Shown in pieces: positions 12,501 to 21,919 of a DNA stretch of 64,000 nucleotides. Position numbers and translations under genes: made by a program. Source of the stretch: Microcyclospora pomicola. Its lineage: Eukaryota; Ascomycota; Dothideomycetes; Capnodiales. Numbering within the stretch: the stretch's first letter is position 1; each line of letters begins with the position of its first letter. The notes beneath the pieces were generated by a model, which saw only the letters and a list, made by a program, of their open reading frames with translations, was not told the DNA's origin and searched no databases. The stretch is from the NCBI GenBank assembly GCA_002786065.1, contig NHNY01000011.1, forward strand, positions 248,001 to 312,000, written 5' to 3'.

Positions 12501-12935
12501 GTCTCGTCGGATTTTGCTGCCATGGAGAACATCATTGTGCACCGCGTCTTGACGAGATTATGCGACCAGAGCCCATCAGGGCAGAGTCCCGGACACTCAA
12601 ACCACAATTCCGAGATCAGCATGATTGACAGGATCAAAGCCCAGATCCCTTTGTACTGTGTCAAAATGTCAGATGTGCAACAGCATCTCGATCCTGTGGT
12701 CCGCGACGTTCAGATCACAATACACACTCTGAGCATGCCCGCCGCTCGTCGTCAGATCAACGACGAAGTTGCCACGCCCACAAACAAGTCCAATGTTGAC
12801 GGTTTCTTTTCCAACTTTTGCCGCTTGGCCAAATCCTGCGCTCCACCAGTTCAGAAGTACCTCGACGGCAGAATCGAGGACGTCGGCTCACACGTGCTGG
12901 GTGTCACGCCGTACACCGTCGTGCATGAGAAATGA
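9588..12935 (+). CDS. HOS4-like ankyrin-repeat protein (Set3 complex type)
   Basis: Single exon, 1,115 residues. The first third is low-complexity and charged, with basic patches such as RKRKHRASSV. Ankyrin repeats lie at about residues 335-450 (GFTRLAEACEDGDLDMVKEW, GNKPLQIAALNGNDEVVRYL, DTPLIDAAENGHLEVVKILL). A second, weaker ankyrin-like stretch follows around 490-600. Basic linkers come next, then a Glu/Arg/Lys-rich probable coiled coil at about 780-870, and a conserved C-terminal domain beginning near LNERWQSLRERCLEALPG. This order matches the fungal homologues of Hos4, an ankyrin subunit of the Set3 histone-deacetylase complex that represses meiotic and other genes. Complex membership is inferred from domain order. 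The start at 9588 is the first in-frame ATG, but an overlapping upstream ORF makes the 5' end worth checking. Confidence 0.85.
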   Translation: MNGSRSPDPPILPQAISVTKIEQEDTINGTATNGHLSSRSSVTALPEHPADDASGHEKDGQPDRVKADNVVNGEDDGSSEAETLIDSPVKKKEAAKANATLRNDKPAKSRIGSLPVPGEDDEDTTDSHASPMRSVEVTDVEHSASSEKKHRLAEQMDNESDKENSSGSLSSPGSSPSAASSRESSRSRALSEQPGRLQSNPRKRKHRASSVSLPNKRLSAHPSSRRLRGLHSEEVPLKGETSQSPPTHNHKRAVSMQSALVEGASDAYNRKRRAVTQMPARESKSSRNGWEESDGSSETTSHGHNEHRRPQRGIGRATSTPGRPPGREHKRHVNKYGFTRLAEACEDGDLDMVKEWREKDADQLELAEFAGNKPLQIAALNGNDEVVRYLIEQGCQIDCANVDKDTPLIDAAENGHLEVVKILLESGVDPLRQNLKGQQALDVVTDDTDDADGIRAVLREAIGSWNSDDAKRRREQEEEARHAGGPNKELHFMARSYENLLKLVTINDRNGVREFLDARVPVDNALVAAAARTGDEYLVNMLLAEITDKKAFQKPEKPVTAVLGSSHFDMLKLLTQLGQFNPMYRNRAGKTWPELAEERNGPNSAKEKELLQRLYDQRAATLGRRSSSPVSKRDQVKRRFKQQDDDEDSNSQESAIPKRKFGRRLLSRKDMRAANGKALSDSESDDSTSGMDAIPDVAEESEKEAAPTMAPPKSPARRRGSGGGRDRSSKSSSQPPDISPKGRRRSSSSHAQAETPLPAVLEEKVADVEMQDALPEEAPKEEKTRAISAEAREREEKQREREAEMERAEQVIEDARKTEEVRRAEEERKAEVDRLKQEAVEEAARVAEAQRAAADELAQRETQLNERWQSLRERCLEALPGSLALVLDPASDFTYKHPSTQAMVMRDNVFLLKRFTPLISIRQTSTASASIPVEHWILNIQVAALLGKRGIDLLVPRDTPGFERTLSHGWTVSSDFAAMENIIVHRVLTRLCDQSPSGQSPGHSNHNSEISMIDRIKAQIPLYCVKMSDVQQHLDPVVRDVQITIHTLSMPAARRQINDEVATPTNKSNVDGFFSNFCRLAKSCAPPVQKYLDGRIEDVGSHVLGVTPYTVVHEK

Positions 12936-13389
12936 CGACCACCACCATAACAGTCCATTGCAAAGTCGATTTACATGTTAGTTTGATGATGAGATGACCA
13001 CAAGTTCTTCGTTTCCCCGCGAGGGTTCGAAAAGACCGGCACGCAGACAGAAGGAGCCCTTTGTACATACATACTGCTCACCGCGCTCCTGGTTCTGTCA
13101 CGAAATGTGTGTACCAAGGCACGTATCGCCCGTCTCTCGTGTGTATATATATGATCATGAAATCTGCCCTGTACCTAATATTGGAAGATGTCCCATCTGC
13201 TTGCACCCCCACGAAGTATTTCCATGCACTCATCAAACACATCCTTGTAATGGATGCTCCGCATTGATCTTGCTTCTTGTCTCGCACGAGCTTAACATAC
13301 CGTCGTGACATTTTATAGAAGCAAGTAAGAGTGTCGGCATGTAGTTGGCCGGCCGAGGTGCAGATCTGCAGCGGTAACTTACAATCGCA

Positions 13390-13406
13390 TGACTCAGAAT
13401 GACTCA
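13390..13406 (+). promoter_or_regulatory. Pair of Gcn4/CpcA-type TGACTCA sites
   Basis: Two perfect TGACTCA heptamers at 13390-13396 and 13400-13406, spaced ten bases start to start. TGACTCA is the known target of Gcn4/CPC1/CpcA bZIP activators (general amino-acid control). They lie about 190 bp upstream of a TATA-like sequence and about 590 bp upstream of the bZIP start codon. Confidence 0.6.
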
Positions 13407-13517
13407 TCGTCCGTCACCTTAGGTTCTGCACATGCAGCCATTGGAGACACTCCCGCTTCCTTGCGGCTGATGGCGAGCTCTCCCCACCTCCCGACCGAAC
13501 CACATCGGTGAGAAACC

Positions 13518-13524
13518 TGAGTCA
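13518..13524 (-). promoter_or_regulatory. Third TGACTCA site, reverse orientation
   Basis: TGAGTCA on the + strand, the reverse complement of the Gcn4/CpcA site, 60 bp upstream of the TATA-like element at about 13579. With the pair at 13390-13406 it makes three perfect copies within 135 bp. Confidence 0.55.
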
Positions 13525-13578
13525 TTCGACACGAAGGAAAGCAGAGGGTAGTGAATGAATTATTTTCGTCGCTGGAGT

Positions 13579-13587
13579 ACATATAAC
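13579..13587 (+). promoter_or_regulatory. Probable TATA box of the bZIP gene
   Basis: The sequence acatataac sits about 230 bp before the first upstream ORF and downstream of three TGACTCA sites, followed by a pyrimidine-rich tract (13621-13680) typical of fungal transcript starts. Position and composition are the only support. Confidence 0.4.
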
Positions 13588-13811
13588 CTCATCCCCCAAG
13601 CGATCATAACAGACTGAGATTCACTCATTTCCACTCATTCCTCGCCTTATCCTCTCTTCCTCTTTCCCTCCTGACTTTGCCTCACAGCGACGCAAGACAA
13701 AGCACACGACTGCCAACCACAACTCCGCGTCGATCTCCCTCGACTCTCTCCCTTCTCGACCACCCAAGAGCCCCTGCGGCCTCACTGAGAGGCCGCTCAT
13801 CCCCTGCAACC

Positions 13812-13901
13812 ATGTGCACCGTCCTCTTCCACACAGTCGTGTACCGGCAGCGGGCCCTCGGTTGCGGCGCCGTGCAGTCCGCTGGCCGACTTGTTCGGTA
13901 G
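13812..13901 (+). promoter_or_regulatory. uORF1 in the bZIP leader
   Basis: ATG at 13812 in good context (gcaaccATGtg) opens a 29-codon frame, MCTVLFHTVVYRQRALGCG and on, ending at the TAG at 13899-13901. It is the first ATG after the probable TATA box and ends 82 bp before the main start codon. The spacing allows reinitiation, as in GCN4-type leaders. Whether the peptide itself matters cannot be told. Confidence 0.55.
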
Positions 13902-13930
13902 GGAGTTCCTGCTCGAGCTCGAGCTGCAGC

Positions 13931-13942
13931 ATGCGCCTTTGA
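13931..13942 (+). promoter_or_regulatory. uORF2, three codons, in the bZIP leader
   Basis: ATG CGC CTT TGA: Met-Arg-Leu-stop, 41 bp before the main ATG at 13984. Minimal upstream ORFs of this size occur in GCN4 leaders, where they tune reinitiation. Confidence 0.5.
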
Positions 13943-13983
13943 CGCCGCCACCGTCGCACCCGACTACGGCACGATATCTGAAT

Positions 13984-14637
13984 ATGGCGTCTGGTTCTTC
14001 TCTCTCTGCGTCTTCTTCTGCTGCTGCTGCTGCTGCTGTTGGGCCTTCTTCTTCGACCGCGACGTCCGGTTCTGCGCCGGCGTTCGGCGAAGGGGATTGG
14101 ATGACTTCACCACCGCAGCAGCAGGAGCAGGACTCTTTTGATTTCTTGGATTTTGCATTGATGGAGAGCCTAGACGCTATGGCTGGGATGGGCGCGAGGG
14201 ACAGCCAGTGGCTGTTCGCAGCACCAGGTCCAGGAGCGGCACGCGACCCGACGATGGAAGAGATGGCGGCCACGGCGTCGAACGAGGATCTTTCTCTGTT
14301 CGGACTCGAATCACTGAGCTTTGTGCCAGACGCTGCGCAAACCTCCACCGCTGTGCAATCGGCGCCTGTCATTGCAGCGTCCGAGCCCGCTGCAGCCTCA
14401 ACATCGCTCTCGCCGCTCGAGTCTGGCTCTGAGAAGAGCGGAGACCATCGCAAGCGAAAGCGTGACCGCAACACCGAAGCGGCGAGGCGTTATCGGCAAC
14501 GCAAGGTCGATCGCGTGGCGGACCTGGAGGAGGCATTGGCAGCCATGACCCGGGAGCGCGACGAGTTGAAGCTCAAATTGGCCAAGGCTGAGACGGAGGT
14601 CACGGTGTTGCGTGGACTTACCGTGGACCGGCGGTGA
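13984..14637 (+). CDS. bZIP transcription factor, IDI-4/JlbA-like
   Basis: Single exon, 217 residues. The N-terminal half is Ser/Ala-rich, with a CTG-type repeat coding a run of seven alanines, and carries acidic and aromatic patches (DSFDFLDFALMESLDAMAG) suited to activation. The C-terminus is a basic leucine zipper: basic region RKRKRDRNTEAARRYRQRK at about 160-178, then a leucine zipper through LEEALAAMTRERDELKLKL to the end. The NTEAARRYRQRKVDR form is that of the small IDI-4/JlbA group known from Podospora and Aspergillus, which respond to amino-acid starvation, rather than Gcn4 itself. The open frame extends upstream to 13891, but that first codon is TTG; 13984 is the first ATG in frame. 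Three TGACTCA sites and two upstream ORFs precede it. Confidence 0.85.
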   Translation: MASGSSLSASSSAAAAAAVGPSSSTATSGSAPAFGEGDWMTSPPQQQEQDSFDFLDFALMESLDAMAGMGARDSQWLFAAPGPGAARDPTMEEMAATASNEDLSLFGLESLSFVPDAAQTSTAVQSAPVIAASEPAAASTSLSPLESGSEKSGDHRKRKRDRNTEAARRYRQRKVDRVADLEEALAAMTRERDELKLKLAKAETEVTVLRGLTVDRR

Positions 14638-17600
14638 TGTCCGCTGGTGTTTTCTACATGTTACGCGTCGGGAGGACTAGAGTGGTTCTATTGATGACCA
14701 GAAGCTAGACTTACCAACATATATGTGCTGTCCAATCTGTTCTTGACACGTAGTTGCCAATAGGAGAAGTGAGCAGTCCACCTGAAACCTCAAGACGAGT
14801 GTATCTTTGTGATTTCGATGTGGTCTTCGCCAGAGCTACGAGGTACTGTACCGCTTGTAGTCTCAGAAGTCCGCATTCTTGGCGTCGCAAGAACCACAGT
14901 AGTCGTGAGTCTCGTGAGACATGTCCGCTGCATTGATGAATGCTGGCTAGGCGAGGTGGTAGCACGATCCCTGCTCCTACTTTACTATTCGATGGCCAGA
15001 TGAAGCTTACGAGAACCCTTGTTCGGGGTTTAAGACCTGGCTTTTGATCCTCAGTCTGTGCATGCCGAAGTCTCGGTTGGCCATCCGGCGACTTTCACAC
15101 TGCCGGGGACTAAAGCAGGGTTACCTATACAGGAACTCCGCGCAAATTCTGAGCCCATACGGAGACGATCGTGGCCAATCGATCATATAGCAGACCTGCG
15201 CGTAGGCGAGACCTGTAATGCCGTCAGAGATGTGGGACAACGATGTGGGCGATATATCATGGTCAAGATGAGGTTGGGGCCCATCGGGGTTGCGTTGCAG
15301 CTTAGCAAGTAGTTGTTCACTTGTGCGCGGATCATTTGCCGCTTGAAATGAAGCCCGGAATGAGCTTCGCTTGACGGTAGAACTACCGGCTGTCTGTGAT
15401 GCGTACTCTGCAACGAGACTCTGCTCGTTGAATCGCACGATGAACCAGCTTTCCCCACTTGTAGGTTGTAACCCGGCTTGCCGCTGGCGAGAGAATATAC
15501 AGAATCTCGATCGTGGATTCACGAGAAATTAGTCGAGCTAGCAGCCCGGGCAGACCCGTTGAGCCCCAGACACCGTTCTTCAGAGTCCAAGCAGTGTTTG
15601 AGGCTTTTATCAATGGCGCGATATGGCTCTTGGCCTTGAGGGCATTGTTCCAGGATGAGACAACGAGGCCGTTGCGCTATATTGTGTTGGTCTGTGAGGG
15701 ATGTTTGAACTTGCCGACGAGCATCAGTGCACGCTACGCACCTGAAACGCAAAAAGTAGTACAGTAATCTGCTAACGTCCGGCTTGTAGCGATTTACGCG
15801 AGGATATGGTACTGTACGCGAAGAGGTAGGTAGGGTGCAGATTGGACTGGTGCTCGAGTCCGCGGCCTGCCGCGCACGCCACGCAAGCTCTAGATCGTTG
15901 ATGAGGCAGAAGGGCACTTGGACTGTCAGCGCCCATGTGTGCTTACTCAGGATCACATAAGAGATATGATGGACCGAAAGAGCTACGCTTTCACGGCGAC
16001 TCCGAGTAGTGTACTTCCCCTCACATCTGTAGCGATGGAAGAATGTTTGCAAGCTCTTATGGAGCAAGCACGTCGATCTGCAAGGAGGACGTGGCTGAAG
16101 TTGTGTTTGAAGTTTAAAGTAGCAACGGCATGATAGGGACAACTGCAGCCGAGCCAGCCCAGTCTCCCACATGCAGAGAGCACAAATGTCTGCAAGCAGC
16201 ACCTCACCGGTGCACGAGCACTACAGACCACTGCATCGTTGATGTTCTTCATGTCGAGTATGCGCGGCGAAAAATGACCAGACCAGTTCGCTCATGCGCC
16301 GAAATTCCCCGATCAGATCTTCGGTTAAGGTCATACACATGTAAGCACAGCCGACCTGCATGGCACAAGGCAGGTCGCGCATCTCTTGCTGCTTTGAGTG
16401 GAGATGCAACCAGACGTCGACTGCAGGGCAGTGCTGGAGGAGGTGAGGTCGGCATGAAAATGCTCCCGGGTGACATACACGTATTCCTGCTTGAGGCACA
16501 TGACCACCGGGACCGGGTGCTTGAGCGACAGTCACGGATAACATGCGATCTCAGAGGACAGGAGTCTGCTGACGTCGTACTGGGAGCTGAGGGTTGTAAA
16601 GCCTCATTGCACCGATGGATGTGTTGACCTTTACGAGCTCGTATCATTCACTGCAGTCAGTCTCAAGCCTCTGCTCATTTGCCAAAGCTAAGTACGATCT
16701 CGATTCGCAGAGGCGATCCTGCATGCTTCTGGTCAGCCGTGTGGGAGGGGTCGCATCCTGTGGTATGCACGTCGGTTGGAGCTGTGGAACACCATCGTGA
16801 TCACTTTGGGTCTCGTGTAGATGTGTAGCCTGGTGGCCATGAACAGCGTTTGTGATATCCCCCAAGATGCCCAATGAATGAGAGGGGGGATCCGCTATCC
16901 CTGTCATAAAGTTCAATCTTGCATGGCTTCTGCTCGGTGTTCGTGCACTGCGCATGAGTGCAGGTGTAAGGTTCTTTGTTATTGGATCTGGAGCATGCCG
17001 CAGCCTGGCATGTCTGCAGTTCATGTACGGCAACCTGCATGCAGCATGTACAACGCGCTTTGACTTTCGTGGCCGAGAGTGGCCGGCCTTCCGCCCTGCG
17101 CTCAGCCGGCCAACACTATTGTGTGTTTGCCGGATGGCGACTGCCGGCGCAAGCGTCCCAGCAACATGAGATGCTGCTCCGTCGCTGTCCCTGCTGCGGC
17201 CACCAGCATTTGGGAGGATAACATCTTGGAGGAGGGATGCTCTAGGTGGAATTGCCGAAAGCAATGGTGGTGCATGGCGTCAACGTCGGCGCCCGGCAGT
17301 GCTCGCCTTGCCCGTGACCGTCGGATCATGCAGAACAGACGACCAGGCGGTAGGACACGAGCTCAAGCGACAATAGGGTGAGACGGTAGGCGACTTCGCC
17401 ATGCACAGGCCGGCCAAGCTCATGCGGCCGCTGTTGGTGTGAATGGCACAGACACACATCATGTCTTGGTAGTCTCGTGCGTTTCGACGTACAGGATCGA
17501 CGAGCCGGACTGGACGGCGGTATTGGTCCTGCTCGCAGCAGCACATCCACGGCCTCTCCACCTCCGTGCAGTGATCTGTCGTCCGAATCCTCTTGTCCAG

Positions 17601-19120
17601 ATCCGGGATTGGTATTATTGCATGGCGCATGGAAAGCAGTACATAACGACATGGGGGGCCCTCCGACCAGCACCAGGGCCACTTTTTAGCCTTTGGCACT
17701 GATGTTTCGCTGCCCAAGCGTCGACCAGACTCGCCCCGAGTCGACTGCCACATCCTGTCGATCCCCTTTTCTTGTCTGCCCAGCTCGCTTCCCGTGTGGG
17801 AGATGCAGTTCCTTGATTGGTGGGATTTCGGTTATCAACGGCCAATCATGGCGCAGGACGCGAGACGTATTTTTCCTTTCCCCCACTTCCGACGCTCACG
17901 TCGGGAAATGATAAGATTCTGGCCCTTTGACGGGATGGGTCTGGCTTCCCGATGGCCGCGCAAAGGTTCCTTGGACGACATCCCGGATGCCGCCATGAGT
18001 AGGCTGGGCCCACGACGCGATTGTCAGTCGCGGGCTCACTCCCAGAGCGATCGGAAGGCGCCCGGCGGTTGACAGGACGCGCGCTGGCCAGACTCCGACA
18101 GACGATCGCGTAGGAGGTCGTGGACTTCCGAGGATCCTAGCATCGACGCAATCGCCATCCAGAATACGCGCTTCTGATCGTCATTGGAGGCTCCCCTAGC
18201 GTCAACGGATGCGGTATGGCAGACGGAAGCGGTGCCAATTCGCTAGGGCGACGACCCTGCTGTTGGCAAGCTCATCGGCTGCTGCTTTGCTGTGTGTCTG
18301 CCGCGACAGGATGGTCGTACTGTGAGGGTGGTGCCAGGTCGTGCTGGTCCCACGGACTCCGGGCCTTGCCAATCGAGGTCGATTTGCGCGTCCAGACGAG
18401 TCTCATCGTCGTCGTCGTGCCAGGGCTTTGCGCCACGCCTCCCCGATTCATATTCCTCCACGATGGATGAGGCTAGTCATCCTCTTGGGCCGTTTTCGTT
18501 CATCATTCGTGCTTCGATTCTGCCTCGGACGACGTCCCAGGGCCTACAGGATGTACCCTCTGCTCGGGCCAACTGTCGAACAAGGGGCCCGGGCAGGCTA
18601 CTCTCAGCAGTCAGCTCAGCGACGACCGGACGCCAGACACATCTGCCGTGCTCGCCCACACAGAGGCCGACAACATGTGGAACTCTCTTTGCTTCATCCT
18701 CCTGCCCAGCGAGCCGTACCGGCCGTTGATTCACCAGTCCATCTTACTGCTTCCGTATTCGGACTACCGTCCACCGTCTATAACCATGTACTTCCCTCTC
18801 CGCATCCGCCGAATGCTTGTACTGTATCGTCCTGCGGTCCTCTCCGTTCATTTCCAGCGGCCTAGAGGCCCACCATCTGCCTTTGATACTTCGTCCTTGA
18901 AGCTCGGGTAATAAAGCAGCACTATGCCCCTCGGATCGACTTGTGCCCCCATACACGCTCGCATGCTGCGCATCCTCGCGTCTCAGGTGCATTGCCGGTG
19001 CCTGATCGTGCCGCCATAGGCGTCAAGCCACCCATTGCTGGTCGTCTCCCGCCTACTTATCTATCCTGTTGTCCTCCCCGAGCTCGGGTAGCGCTCTCGG
19101 CGGAGGAGAGGCAGGCCATC
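14638..19120. other. 4.5 kb stretch without a convincing gene
   Basis: The longest gene-free stretch of the window. Frames up to 227 residues exist on the minus strand (15519-16202), but they begin and end arbitrarily, show no domain and have a composition rich in Cys, Arg and Ser, as expected of non-coding GC-rich DNA. No terminal repeats, transposase remnant, tRNA boxes or strong AT bias seen. It lies upstream of a probable DNA-binding regulator, so a long leader, distal control DNA or a non-coding transcript is possible. Confidence 0.5.
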
Positions 19121-20933
19121 ATGGCTGACGAGGAACGTAACCACGGCGTATATCAATCCTCGCCACCCATGCCATCAACATGGGGGCCCAATCCCCACGT
19201 CTACCCTCACAGTCATCACAATACTCCGGCCCAGGAATGGAGCGGGTTCAACTTTGGCAGCATGGATTCCAGTGCGTTCAGCAGTCATGCCGCCAATTCC
19301 CAAAGACCGGTGCATCAACAACTCCAGCCCTTGGTGATGCCTCAATGGCCATCCATGTTAAACAGCTCCCACCAAGCGCATCCGCCCCCGCTCTATCACG
19401 GCTCATATCAACCGATGTACTTGCAACCCGTCCAGTCAGTTCAACCGATGTCGGCTGGCCCGTCACAGACACCGGTCTCGGCAACCTCATCACGATCAGC
19501 CACAACAAGTACATCGACGACGACGCCTCGCAAGACCTTGACCGATCAAGATCGGAAACGGATGTGTCAGTATGCGGAGCAGCATCCCAACAGCAAACAA
19601 ACGGAAATCGGAGGTGAGCCGCTTGACATACCTGTACAAGATTCATGCTGATTTTCGTAGCTATTTTTGGAGTTGAACGAAGGTCGGTTCTATAGATGTC
19701 CACGATGCTCGCGATCGGCGGCTGACACCATCACAGCACAGTATCCAAGGTTTTGCGACAAAAGGAGAAATACCTTGTCCAGGATGATGGTAGTCGCTCA
19801 CCCATCAAGCGCGCCAAAGGTCGATCGCCTGACATTGAACGTGCGCTTGCGGTATGGGCGAAGAACCAGGTTGGTTCCCCCCAGTGAGACGCATGGTCGA
19901 CGCAGTTCATTAATCAGTCCAACAGGAGAAGCGAGGTCTTCCTTTGACAGATGATATAATACAAGACAAAGCGCGCGCATTCCTCGCAACCACCGCCAGT
20001 CCTGACGCCCATCCTGCGCTGAGTTCAAGCTGGATTGAAAAGTTCAAGCTCAAGAACAACCTGATGGGTGCTCAATCCCGTAAAGGCTCGCTCCTGCCCA
20101 GCGAACCCGATACCGCTTCGTTGATAGCTTCGTCGTCACATACCCCCAACGACCGCTCACCAAATTCTGCGGAGGGTAGTGGTTCGCCTTCACCGACTGA
20201 CTTGCAAGATTCCAATTCCCGCGAAAACATGAAGCATGAGGATCAAGCGGAAGCCTATGTCGATTGGGCGAGACACGGGTCCTTAGCGTCGCAAAGTGTG
20301 TCGTCTTTGAACAGCGCCTTTCACACAGATGCAACGCAATCAACCTTCTCACCAGGGCCACTGAGTCCGACATCGCCGTTCTACACCCCAGATTCGGGAA
20401 CCGCACCAGGCGAGTTCGTGCCTCCTTTGGGTATCAGGACTGGTCTATCTCACTCGGCGATGAATGCGAACATGTACCGACCGCGAAGTCAAACATTCCC
20501 GCTACTTCCGCAATTGGATGCATACATGGCTGGCGCGTCGGGAAATGAGCCCATCACCCCCAAATACATCACCAGCGGTATCGACGGACTCGACTCGCCC
20601 ATGGCCGAGACGTCAGATCCGATGGCAAATATGGACGATAGCATTGCGCCGGACGACATGACCGGGACACGTTCATTCTCGCCCAAGACCACCATGCGGC
20701 CTCCACCTCTTCCGGCGCACGTCACCGACGTACGAAGAGGCTCGACCCCTGGCCTGTCATCATTGAGCATGTCAGCGACCAGTCCCGATGAAGCGCGGCG
20801 TGCGATGGAAGTCGTGTTGAACTTCTTCGAGCAGCAGCCGAAAGGCTTCCTGGACATGCACGAAAGCATTGCGGTCGGCAAGCTGATGGAGAAGTTGCGA
20901 CTGCACGCTCGCGCTGACAGCCTTGGTCATTGA
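19121..20933 (+). CDS. CENP-B-type HTH DNA-binding protein
   Basis: Four exons: 19121-19613, 19661-19682, 19737-19869 and 19926-20933 (introns of 47, 54 and 56 bp; the second exon is only 22 bp), giving 551 residues. The first HTH spans about residues 142-195 and is rebuilt only by splicing: KTLTDQDRKRMCQYAEQHP, then IFGVERSTVSKVLRQK. The second, CENP-B-like HTH follows at about 205-265 (ERALAVWAKNQEKRGLPL, then SSSWIEKFKLKNN). The rest is Ser/Pro-rich, with a conserved-looking tail VVLNFFEQQPKGFLDMHE. No DDE transposase domain follows the HTHs, so this looks like a host DNA-binding factor of pogo/CENP-B descent. The ATG at 19121 is chosen because the longer frame to 18941 starts with TTG. 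Its targets are unknown. Confidence 0.87.
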
Positions 20934-21919
20934 GCGCATCGCGGAATCTACTGCGGCCATATTTGCGACGCGAATACCGTTGCATGATCGTCCATTGACA
21001 CGACCTTGACGCATCACATCGATGTACACTCTGTATGCCTGAGCGCTATAACACCGCTCTTCTCCACCTTGGACTGCCATTCAGGACCAATGTACAGCCC
21101 GGTCCTAGAGCGTCCACCCATCCGTCTCTATAATTCGCAGCATGCTTTACCTATCATCCATTTTGGCATTTGAACAGCTGCGCCATCAGCCTACCATCAG
21201 CTGTTCTCGTTTCTTCATTCTTCGCGTCAGAGCAGCCTTCTCACGCGACCACCACCAGTTTTATATCCACATCTCGTTCATCAATGTATCACGTCTCAGA
21301 CACTACCGCCACCACCATCACCACCATCACATGAAACAAGCGCGGCATTTTGCGAAACTTTGAAAATTTATTGTTTGGGACCCGATCCTTCACATCGAAG
21401 CCGGAGTCTATGTGCTCGGAGTACATCGGCGCAATTCTGGAACCCGGGATCCAAGCATCATTCTTTAGGGGGGAAGGGGGAATTCGCAAGGGGTTTGGAA
21501 AAGGCACGCTCCAACTTTCTTTCCGGCAAGTTGGGAGAGGAGGGAAAGACATTCGGGAGAGTAGTAGAGAGAGAAAAAGACAGAAAGAAGACACCGGACG
21601 CTGCTCACGCGGCCAAAAGATGATGGGGTTTTGCATCATTGTGTTTCGTTGCGACTGGGCTTTGTAGGGCTTTGTTCCATCTCCCCCTTCTTTCGTTGGG
21701 TCCGACAATTTCATCATGTAATGATGGGGATAAGGAAACTGTCTGGAGGCGAGAGCAAAGCCTTTCATCAATTCGAGGTCTTTTCTTCCTCGAAGGTGCC
21801 TATGAAATCTTGACCCGTTTCACATGTTACATGCTCACGATGACGGTTTCGATGCGAGTTAATGTAGTTGATTTCGTGAGACGTGATTTGATCTGAATAC
21901 ATATGCTGACGGTCATGGC
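20934..21919. other. Convergent 3' region
   Basis: About 1 kb between the stops of the CENP-B-type gene and the PXA gene. It contains a (CAC/CAT)n microsatellite at about 21309-21332. No gene seen. Confidence 0.6.
21309..21332 (+). repeat. (CAC/CAT)n microsatellite
   Basis: Eight CAC/CAT-type triplets in the 3' region downstream of the CENP-B-type gene. It would code histidines but lies in no supported gene. Confidence 0.65.

Larger units (their letters stand above)
12936..13811. other. Intergenic and bZIP promoter
   Basis: Contains the 3' UTR of the HOS4-like gene and the bZIP promoter. The TGACTCA sites and the TATA-like element are listed on their own. No coding frame seen. Confidence 0.6.

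Noticed and set aside
15519-16202. 227-residue minus-strand frame in the gene-free region
   Set aside because: No domain, no conserved-looking motif, composition rich in Cys, Arg and Ser as in random GC-rich DNA, no supporting splice pattern.
14638-19120. Degraded transposon or virus-like element in the long gene-free stretch
   Set aside because: I saw no terminal repeats, target duplications, polymerase or integrase-like motifs, or strong AT shift.
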